Part shown: one piece after another, positions 1 to 5,537 of the stretch | How the letters are laid out: each line of letters opens with the position of its first letter | Numbering within the stretch: the stretch's first letter is position 1 | Assembly (NCBI GenBank): GCA_041652635.1 | Contig: JBAZGW010000087.1 | Coordinates: 1 to 5,537 of the forward strand | DNA: 5,537 bases | Origin: Undivivens sp041652635 | GTDB lineage: Bacteria > Omnitrophota > Gorgyraeia > Gygaellales > Profunditerraquicolaceae | Reading direction: 5' to 3' | The notes under the pieces: generated by a model | The model's input: the letters and a program-made list of their open reading frames with translations, nothing else | The model's database searches: none | What the model was told of the DNA's origin: nothing | Translations under genes and position numbers: made by a program

Positions 1-339
1 GGTATCTATGAAACATTGAGTTACGACGCGCGGGCGAACACGCCTTGGAGCCTGACTGGCGAGTACTATAAGCAGGATGAGCAGAAGAACTGGGTCAAGG
101 CAGAGGCACCGGCAGTAAAGGCCGCGGGCACTACGCTGGAAGAAAAAGTGTTCGATTGCCAGAAATATACTCCGTTGTCCTCCGGAAAGAATAATAAAGA
201 TCCAGTCACCGTAACTTCCACGGAAAAAGAGGTTTACGGCGCGTCCAACCTCGATACGGAAATAATGGCCGAGTGTCCCTTTATTTCCAGATGCGATAAT
301 AATTTCAACCCGAGGGTGGATTATAGAGATGCGGCACAA
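1..339 (+). other. Unassigned segment before the first peptidase domain (residues 1-113)
   Basis: This part of the giant protein carries no fold I recognise. It opens with a Tyr/Trp-containing stretch (residues 3-35), followed by an Ala/Lys-rich stretch and a polar linker. Three cysteines (53, 92 and 98) lie just before the clan CD peptidase, and Cys126 follows at the start of that domain. Cys92 and Cys98 are close enough to pair as a disulfide, but that is only a possibility. The segment could be the end of an upstream domain that begins outside the window. Confidence 0.5.
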
Positions 340-3300
340 ACTAAATACGCCATTTTAATAACCACCAACAACAGCTGCAGCACCAATGATTTTCAGTCGA
401 TGAAAGAGGCGTTGATGTCCAAAGGATGGTCAGAAGATCATATCAGCTATTTCGTGCTGGATGAGTATTATCAGGGGAGTGACGGTAATTATTACGACGA
501 TTACGCCAGCGCGGAGAAGTTCTGGGATTACTTATTCCCGGCAGCTTCGGAAAATAAAATGTATAAATCCGGTAACGAAGTAATAATTATGATGTGTTCT
601 CATGGCGGGGACGGTGTAACCAATCATTGCGAGATGTCCCTTTCAGACGTGAATAATTTCATAGACAGGCTGCCCTGTCAGAGAGCGGTGATCATCAACA
701 GCTGTTGGTCGGGAAAGGATATCGATACGTTCGCGGATAATAAAACTATGGTATTGGCAAGCACGGAATCCAGGGGCTATTCCTATACTACTGGACGACC
801 CGAAAGTAAGTCGTTCTTTATTACCAAACTGGCTGAAGGCATTGATCGGAAAGATACTTTAGAGGACGCTTTTGAATATGCCAGTCCTTTGGTAACCGCG
901 TGGGCGAGTAAATATATCTCGCAAGACGGACCTCAATACCCGCAGATATACGATAACGATCTTTCCCGTGATTTTAAATTAGGCGCGCGGCAGGTTGTCG
1001 GCGCTTCCAACAGCGGCAACGACCACTGCGCCTGGGCGGCGTTGTCCGCGTACGCCCCGGCGGGGACGACACAAGATGAATTCGTCACCTCCCTTCTGGA
1101 AAAGACCTCCGCCTTAGGCGAGGAAGGGGCGGCAGCGGCCGGCAGGGGCGAGATCGCCGGCAGCGCGCTGAAAGGCCAGTTGGATGAATGGGGGTACTCG
1201 TTAGATTACTACGATGGGAATACTTTGTCCATTAGCTGGGAAGACCTTACTCCCGGCACAATCGTGCATTTGGACGCGGCCGACGGCGCCGGCCATTACG
1301 CGACGATAGTCGACACCGTGGACAAGACCGGCGGAAGCTACGTTATCACTCAGGACAATTACGGTTATCATATGGAATCCAGGGAGACGTTCGAAAGCGA
1401 GTTGAGCGGCTGGGGGATCAACGGGATAAGCGCGCAGGCCTCTTATCCGGAAGGATATTACGGCGCGGATAAAAAAGCTTTGGATATCGGCCTTTCCGGC
1501 GAAATAGAAGTCAGCGAAAACAGCGGGGTAAAGTCTCTTTATAAATATGAATATGTCCCGGCGGACGAAGCCGCGGCCTGGGATGTGGATAACGACTTGC
1601 CGTCCTTGAGAGCGGCAGGTTCCGATGTGCTGGAGAATGCCGGACTGCCGGCCGGGATATATAAGATCACCCCGCTGGAAAATACCGATGTTCAGATGAA
1701 ACCGGCGGAGTTGGAAAGGGCGACGTTCACCATAAACGGGCAGGAAGTCTCGGCCCAGGAATTCATAGTTAAAGCGGGCGGTTACGGCCTTGATATTCCA
1801 TTCGGAGGAGAATACGTTGACAGCATTGTGGAAGATGCCAAGGACAGGAACGCTGGGGACGGCCCGCTGGTGATAGGTAACGGCGTCTCAGGGGCCGCGG
1901 GCGCGGCGCGGGATATTTCCTCCAGGACAGCCCGGGAATACGCTGAGGAACAGGATAAATACTCCTATACGGCGCGGGGATATGTCCTGAAAGCGGAGTT
2001 GAGCAATCAATCCCCGTTGATAGAAGGAGTCCCGTCCAATGCCGCTTTAACGGAAGGTGAAACATTCAGCGCCGAGATCAGGATATCCGACAATGACAAC
2101 AGCGATGGGTTTACTTCACGCGTGACGGTCTATGACGCGGACGGGACGGAACTCGGCTGGTTGAACAACGCGGGATATATGATGATCGGGGACGGCCCGG
2201 ACGGGATGAAGGTCGTTTTGACCGATGACGGTTACAAATTCGCGTTCACTCCCGGTTACGATGAAGTTTCGCGCGGGCAGGAGAAAGTGTATACGGTCAA
2301 AGTGACGGCCGAAGATCCCACCGCGGTAACGGAAAAAACATTCTCTATCACGGTCGCGGACACAAATACCGCTCCCGAGTTCACCCGGGCGCCCCTGATG
2401 AGGGAATCGGTGATCACCGGGCAGGAGATCACCTGGACCATCAGCGCGAACGACAGCGATGATAATGTTAAGTTGTCGGCGGAAAACCTTCCGGAAGGAG
2501 CGGTATTCACCGATAACGGGGACGGCACCGCCACGTTCACCTTCACTCCCGATAAGGCCGGCGAGTATCAGGCTGTTACTTTGAGAGCCGAAGAAGTGAA
2601 TACGCCGGAGGGGGCAAGCGTGACCAGGACTTTCACTCTTGTTGCCTTGCCCGAGGACGCGAAAGTTTCGGGAGTTGTGCCGGTGGTATCCATAAACGAT
2701 GAAACGGGCGCGGCAAGGGCGTATGTGGATGAGAAAAGGCAGGTGCATTTAGCGTACGGCAACGGGGAAGTTGTTGTTAATGATAAGAATCAGGTTTTTT
2801 ACAAAGATGGCGAGACCGGTGAATTGACTTATGCTTATGTTCCGAAAATGACTTTGACCGCCCATCCGGACCGTGATGATGAAATAGCCGAGGCGTTCAA
2901 AGGTAAAAACAGCTGGCAAGGGGCGGTTATCCTGGATTTTACGAAGGAAGAGGGACAGACAAAGTACCGCACCTGGTTCGATATCGCCGGCGAAGATAAT
3001 ACCGCTTATTACGGGCATACGGAGAAACAGGCGGGCGATGACCGCGAAGGGTTGGCGTTTGTCAGCCCGCAGAAAAGGGATTCTTTGCCTGCCGACGCGG
3101 CGCAGTTGGCGGCAGGATATGCGGGTATTATCGAACAGGCGGAGGCTGTAAGGGCAATGACCCCGGAGATATCCGAGGTTAAATATTATTATCTGAACGC
3201 CGGATACCATGAAGATACCGATGATGAAGAATATAGCGGGTATATTTCGGTGACCTCAACCGACGGAAGTTTTCACTTGGACCCCTGGAACTTCGAAGAC

Positions 3301-5537
3301 GGCCCTACCGGGATAAAGATCACCGGCACAGAGTCAAGCGAAGAAGACTTGGGCAAGATGACGATGTATAAATTCATGACAAGTAACAGCGGAGTGTTTA
3401 ACGACGGCAAGGGTATTTTTATCTTGACCCGGGATAAATACCAGTCTTACTCGGAAGAATTCGAAAAAGGCATTGTCGCAACCGCCAAAGCCGCCGGATT
3501 GCAATTGATCGTTCCGGATGAGGAAGGCAAATGGCTTACTGAAAATCCCAATCTGTATTACGCCGTCAATATGAAGGAACAGAGCGTTATTGACGAGAAG
3601 AGCCCTTATACGGTAAAAAGCACAGCCGGCATCAGCAGTATAATATATGGGCCCGGGATATCACAGCATGCCGATATTTTTGTCTCTACGGTTGACCCGA
3701 AAACCGGCAAGTCCACCGGTTCCGGGTATTGGTTGTTCGGTGTTAATGGCGTAGACCTTAATAAAGGGTTTAAAGATCTCGGCGGTAATGAATATCTTTC
3801 GCCCGTAAGTGTCACTTCCGACACTCATGATTCATACCGGGTAACGGACTTCGAGACGGGCGACACTTACGTGAAAACCGGAAATAGCTGGGGCCTGGAA
3901 CAAACAGCGTCCTCTTCTTCTCAGGATTTAAGCCTTCAGCCGGGCAGTGCTATGGATTTCTTCGCGGTCAACTACGGGCTGGCAGGATTGAACGGAGAGA
4001 ATTCTTTGGTGTCTTATTATTACGGTTTGCGCACTACCTCCGGGACGGCAGTTACTCCGCAGAATGATAAAGTTGACTACGGCGCAGCGAATAATGTGCC
4101 CACAGGCAACAAAGTAGCGTATGAATATGACGGTAAATATTACTCTTATAGCAACGATTGGGCGGTCGGAGACCAGGTAATAAGCCGTGATGAGTATGAG
4201 CGCCTGGGGGCCGATTCCGGCAGTTATGTGGTAAAAGGCGGGGCGATATATGAAAAAGCGCAAGCCTGGGAGGCCAGCGGCACGCTGGGGGCGCCTGTCT
4301 CAGACGGTGTCCTGGGCGTAAGCGGCGGCCTCTCCGGTGACGGTTCATTTTTCAATTTCGAGGGATGGGTGGGGATACAAACTCCGGATGGATGGGTAGG
4401 ATTGAAGGTGGGTAACAATAAGGAAGGTTTTGATGTTTCTCTTTCCGCCTCAAATGAGATCATCGGTAATGATTACCGGATAATGGGGGCGCATGTTAAT
4501 TCCGATCCGAGCGTCAGCCTGGGGAGCCATGAATTAAGCGTGGATGATACCTTCAAGGGATTGGATCAGTGGTTGGCGGAAAGCGAGACATATGAATGGA
4601 AATCATACACCACTGACGGGTCGCATTATTGGGCGGTATGGCCTTCAGAGGATGATAGTCATAGTTATTTAAATACGCCTATTACTAAGGAAGAATATGA
4701 AAAAGCTTTACAGAGCGATTCATTCCGCCGGGATCAAGACGGCACGCTATGGAAGCAGTATCAGATAAAGAATTCCGACCGCTGTATTGAAGCGGGGACC
4801 ATCCTGGCTCCCGCGGCAGTGGCGGCCGGATCAGCTGCGGCGCCTGCCGTAGGCACTTGGGCGGCAGCGCATTCTTTAGCCGCAGGCATGGTTAAAGAAG
4901 GAGTTATTTGGTCAGGGATCGGGAGCATATATGATATAGCTTGTTCTGCGGCCGGGGCCGACATAAACACGAAAACTTTCCTGGAACACCGGGCGTTGGA
5001 GTTCTCCGGCGGCAGTGTTTTTAAGACAGGGTACTTTTTCGGGGGGCCGTTTATAAAAAACTCTGAATATTTTAAACGGGGGATAGAAGTAGTCCCGGAA
5101 CTATTCAAAGGCAAAGTCGCTAAAACAGTGGCGCAAAGCAGTTTTGAAGGGACTCTTTTTTATTCCGCAAGAACGCAGGTTGATCCTGAACAAAAATTCG
5201 ACTGGGGGACTGCCGGGACGGTTTTGCTTTCCAGCGGCACATTCTCCGGATTCGCAAGAGGTCTTTCCATAAGAAGCAGCGGGCAAAACGTGCATATGGC
5301 AGGGGAATTGGCCGCGGACCTCGAAAGCTCAGCAGGTAGTCCGGTTTCTTCTGCCACGGAACAAGCGGTAGTAACGTCGGTCTCTAACTCCGTTACGGAG
5401 CAAACGGTGGCGTCTGTTGCCGCTCCCGTTAGAGAGCAAGCGGCAACTACTCTTTTTACTTCTGCCACGGAGCAAGCGGCAGCTAGCGCTCCCAAAGGGA
5501 CCGGTACCAGTGTCTATCTCAGCACAAAAGGAACATT
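1..5537 (+). CDS. Internal fragment of a giant multidomain protein with C13-like and C39-like peptidase and Ig-like domains
   Basis: Frame +1 reads through 1,845 codons without a stop. At even base composition, chance survival of that length is about e to the minus 88. Both termini are outside the window, so neither start nor stop can be given. The domains in order are: a clan CD (C13/caspase-like) peptidase at about 114-328, a C39-like papain-fold peptidase at about 330-480, two Ig-like domains at about 669-883, a long unassigned region, two divergent Tyr/Trp-rich modules (1374-1423 and 1531-1590), a hydrophobic pretoxin-like segment (about 1595-1684) and a Glu-Gln repeat (1785-1833). The protein is acidic and rich in Gly, Asp, Glu, Ser, Thr and Tyr. 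Cysteine is confined to residues 53-343 and two positions near the end (1595 and 1648), which fits an extracytoplasmic protein. Internal ATG codons have no accompanying stop that would mark a gene boundary. That it is coding is near certain; the overall function, as a secreted or surface protein possibly releasing an effector, is inferred. Confidence 0.96.
340..984 (+). other. Clan CD cysteine peptidase domain, C13 (legumain)/caspase-like
   Basis: Residues about 114-328 show the clan CD pattern. The first beta strand is KYAILITTNN (115-124). A hydrophobic strand, VIIMMCS, leads to the catalytic His201 in HGGDG. A second strand, AVIINSC, leads to Cys235 in SCWSG. Family knowledge says these two residues form the His/Cys dyad of caspases, legumains and related enzymes. 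Further support comes from the helix after strand 1 (SMKEALMSKGW, resembling the first helix of these folds), the strand MVLAST (250-255) followed by a Ser/Tyr-rich loop, SFFITKLAEG, and a final QYPQIYDND (312-320) that resembles the QxPQ ending seen in bacterial C13-like proteins. Family C13 usually cleaves after Asn or Asp, but specificity cannot be read here. The domain looks complete and both dyad residues are kept, so it is probably active. Clan assignment is secure; C13 versus another clan CD family is less so. Confidence 0.85.
988..1440 (+). other. C39-like papain-fold cysteine peptidase domain
   Basis: Residues about 330-480 follow the clan CD domain with almost no linker. They show the order expected of a papain-fold C39-like peptidase: Cys343 at the start of a helix (NDHCAWAALSAY), then a helical region, then a strand (IVHLDA, 421-426), then GHYATIVD with His432, then a strand ending in Asp452 (YVITQDNYG). 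C39 and its relatives use a Cys-His-Asp triad in this order and include the peptidases that trim double-glycine leaders in bacteriocin exporters. Oddities: the usual Cys-Gly-Pro after the nucleophile is replaced by Cys-Ala-Trp, and the residue six before the Cys, where papains carry the oxyanion Gln, is Asn337. The nearest upstream Gln is 331. Activity is therefore plausible but not assured. There is no ABC transporter domain here, so it is not a standard C39 exporter. A transglutaminase-like or AvrRpt2-like papain-fold domain is the main alternative. Confidence 0.72.
1441..2004 (+). other. Unassigned region between the C39-like and Ig-like domains (residues 481-668)
   Basis: I recognise no family here. 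Residues 497-540 read as beta strands with acidic turns (EIEVSENSG, then YKYEYVPADEAAAW). Residues 555-600 alternate short strands with Gly/Pro turns and contain ATFTINGQEVSAQEF and GGYGLDIPFGG. Residues 603-655 are Gly/Ala- and charge-rich and probably partly helical (TAREYAEEQDKYS). The LPAGIYKI element (549-556) followed by strands would fit a small beta-sandwich. Two Gly-Gly pairs, at 593-594 and 602-603, are noted because C39 peptidases classically cut after such pairs. Confidence 0.45.
2005..2364 (+). other. Ig-like/cadherin-like beta-sandwich domain 1
   Basis: Residues about 669-788 have the strand pattern of bacterial Ig-like domains that occur in tandem on surface proteins. They run from a Pro entry (SPLIEGVP) and a GETF strand, through acidic SDNDNSDGF and a middle strand (SRVTVYDADG), to a strand FAFTPGYDE and a closing KTFSITVADTNTAP. 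The FAFTP strand and the final T-F-x-I-T-V strand line up with FTFTP and RTFTLVAL in domain 2, so the two are homologous repeats. Their usual role is as spacers or adhesion modules outside the cell. The Asp/Asn-rich loops could bind calcium, but I see no exact calcium motif. Domain 1 is longer than domain 2, with an insert around residues 715-745. Confidence 0.68.
2365..2649 (+). other. Ig-like (He_PIG/cadherin-like) domain 2
   Basis: Residues about 789-883 match the consensus of putative bacterial Ig domains well. The entry is NTAPEF, then VITGQEITWTI with SANDSDD, then LPEGAVF, then a GDGTATFTFTPD turn and strand, then AGEYQAVTLRAEE, and finally TRTFTLVAL. The combination of LP-x-G-A-x-F, GDGTATF and F-x-TPD is characteristic of this class. 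It directly follows domain 1 with the linker ADTNTAP. Such pairs normally extend a protein away from the cell surface. No enzymatic role is expected. Confidence 0.8.
2650..4113 (+). other. Long unassigned acidic, aromatic-rich region (residues 884-1371)
   Basis: Almost 490 residues have no fold I can name. The stretch at 890-960 is strand-rich with turns such as YGNGEVV and YKDGETG. Residues 1035-1055 form a likely amphipathic helix (DAAQLAAGYAGIIEQAEAV). Residues 1060-1080 hold KYYYLNAGYH and an acidic run, EDTDDEE. Residues 1143-1178 (TRDKY ... EGKWL) look like a weak third relative of the Tyr/Trp-rich modules further on. Residues 1240-1300 contain repeated aromatic Gly-x-Trp turns (GYWLFGVNG, GNSWGLE). 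A Ser-rich stretch, TASSSSQ, follows at 1302-1308. There is no cysteine anywhere in the region. The reading frame is uninterrupted and the composition matches the flanks, so this is coding sequence of unknown role. Confidence 0.5.
4120..4269 (+). repeat. Tyr/Trp-rich module, copy A (residues 1374-1423)
   Basis: The segment begins YEYDGKYYSY, continues to W1387 AVGD, then VISRDEYERLG, a D-S pair (1405-1406) and ends GGAIYEKAQAW. The same order of elements recurs in copy B: YEW..., a second aromatic strand ending WAV, [VI]-[ST]-[RK]-[DE]-E-Y-E, D-S, G-x-[IL]-[YW]-[EK]. Identity is low and there is no extended DNA match, so this is an old duplication. Function is unknown. The alternation of short aromatic strands and a single short helix (RDEYERL) suggests a small repeat unit of a surface protein. 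Confidence 0.55.
4270..4590 (+). other. Gly-rich predicted beta region between module copies (residues 1424-1530)
   Basis: The segment is Gly-, Ser- and Val-rich with alternating hydrophobic residues, for example GVLGVSGGLSGDGSF, FEGWVGIQTPDGWVGLKVG, GFDVSLSAS and RIMGAHV. The near-repeat GWVGIQ / GWVGLK around residues 1455-1467 is a beta-hairpin with a TPDG turn. This pattern fits a beta-sheet or beta-solenoid rather than helices. I do not recognise a family. A Gly-Gly pair lies at 1442-1443. Confidence 0.45.
4591..4770 (+). repeat. Tyr/Trp-rich module, copy B (residues 1531-1590)
   Basis: The segment begins YEWKSYTTDG, has an aromatic strand HYWAVWP, an acidic-Ser stretch, PITKEEYEKAL (1560-1570), then SDSF and finally DGTLWKQYQIK. 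The order of elements parallels copy A (YEY..., WAV, ISRDEYERL, DS, GGAIYEKAQ). Copy B carries about ten extra residues before the ITKEEYE element. It immediately precedes the hydrophobic pretoxin-like segment. No enzymatic motif is apparent. Confidence 0.55.
4783..5052 (+). other. Hydrophobic pretoxin-like segment (residues about 1595-1684)
   Basis: After more than 1,200 residues without cysteine, Cys1595 opens an Ala/Gly-rich hydrophobic stretch (1596-1650: GTILAPAAVAAG ... AVGTWAAAHSLAAG ... GVIWSGIGSIYDIA). It is followed by a polar, charged tail, AGADINTKTFLEHRAL, and an aromatic Gly-rich end (GYFFGGPF). The order of hydrophobic Ala/Gly helix, x-G-x-D-x-x-T-G/K, then E-x-x-L/A recalls pretoxin regions (PT-TG type) placed just before C-terminal toxins in polymorphic toxin proteins. 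Here Thr-Gly is replaced by Thr-Lys, so the match is partial. The stretch could also be a membrane-interacting hairpin. A toxin domain, if present, would lie outside the window. Confidence 0.4.
5053..5352 (+). other. Unassigned segment after the hydrophobic region (residues 1685-1784)
   Basis: The segment starts with basic amphipathic sequence (IKNSEYFKRGIEVVPELFKGKVAKTVAQSSFEG), continues with a short polar stretch around VDPEQKFDWG, then a second hydrophobic Gly/Ser stretch (AGTVLLSSGTFSGFARGL, 1738-1755), and ends with a helix-prone acidic stretch (MAGELAADLESSAG). Helix, hydrophobic turn, helix is a plausible continuation of the pretoxin-like region. I see no catalytic motif. Confidence 0.4.
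5353..5499 (+). repeat. Four tandem 12-13-residue Glu-Gln repeats (residues 1785-1833)
   Basis: Units begin at A1785, V1798, V1810 and A1822 with the cores ATEQA, VTEQT, VREQA and ATEQA. The Gln residues are spaced 13, 12 and 12 apart, with Ala/Val/Ser/Thr filling the rest. At DNA level, 5350-5370 and 5461-5481 match at 19 of 21 bases, so the array arose by recent duplication or conversion, with drift in the middle units. It looks like a low-complexity linker between the pretoxin-like region and whatever follows. The repeats may continue in degraded form past 5499. Confidence 0.75.

Noticed and set aside
1798..1820. GGAGGAGAA purine run resembling a ribosome binding site
   Set aside because: It is in-frame coding sequence (Phe-Gly-Gly-Glu), no stop precedes it in frame +1, and no suitable start codon in frame follows at the right spacing.
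1769..2065. Other reverse-strand open frames, such as this one and those at 2749-3210, 3928-4263, 4761-5114 and 5160-5495
   Set aside because: All overlap the forward coding frame, lack recognisable motifs, and have compositions expected from reading the forward codons backwards.
2116..2748. A 210-codon open frame on the reverse strand
   Set aside because: It lies entirely opposite the continuous forward frame, and its translation is rich in Arg, His and Pro with no domain pattern. It is an antisense shadow.
5101..5295. Idea that a separate gene starts after the hydrophobic segment
   Set aside because: There is no in-frame stop, no intergenic sequence and no start context; the frame simply continues.
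5388..5400. Perfect 6-base inverted repeat around one base (ctccgt t acggag), resembling a small terminator or operator
   Set aside because: It falls inside the coding repeat, has no T-run after it, and follows from codon choices in the Glu-Gln units.
5381..5435. Inverted pair tctctaac (5381-5388) and gttagaga (5428-5435)
   Set aside because: Eight bases separated by about 40 within a tandem repeat region is likely by chance, and no RNA structure or site is supported.

Overview
The whole 5,537-base window lies inside one protein-coding gene. The + strand frame beginning at base 1 stays open for all 1,845 complete codons, with no stop and no convincing gene start. Both gene ends lie outside the window, so the product is a giant multidomain protein of more than 1,845 residues. 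I see no second gene, RNA gene, promoter, terminator, insertion sequence or CRISPR array. Reverse-strand open frames of up to about 210 codons are shadows of this gene. Residue numbers below count from the first codon of the window.

Layout along the polypeptide: (1) residues 1-113, an unassigned linker with several cysteines; (2) about 114-328, a clan CD cysteine peptidase domain (caspase/legumain-like, closest to family C13) with His201-Gly and Ser-Cys235; (3) about 330-480, a papain-fold C39-like peptidase domain with Cys343, His432 and Asp452; (4) 481-668, an unassigned region; (5) about 669-883, two Ig-like/cadherin-like beta domains; (6) 884-1371, a long acidic and aromatic-rich region of unknown function; (7) 1374-1590, two divergent copies of a Tyr/Trp-rich module separated by a Gly-rich predicted beta region; (8) 1595-1684, an Ala/Gly-rich hydrophobic stretch and polar tail that recall the pretoxin regions of polymorphic toxins; (9) 1785-1833, four tandem 12-13-residue repeats centred on Glu-Gln. 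The gene then runs off the right edge.

The codon style (roughly balanced GC, frequent AGG and ATA, mixed codon endings) and the architecture (two peptidase domains, Ig-like domains and long unassigned stretches) suggest an uncultured bacterium of the type known for giant genes. Candidatus Omnitrophota is my best guess, but it is an inference from style and not proven. The Ig-like domains and a cysteine-free span of about 1,250 residues suggest a secreted or surface-exposed protein. A working model is a surface or secreted giant protein with its own peptidase domains, possibly self-processing, and with a possible effector domain beyond the right edge.
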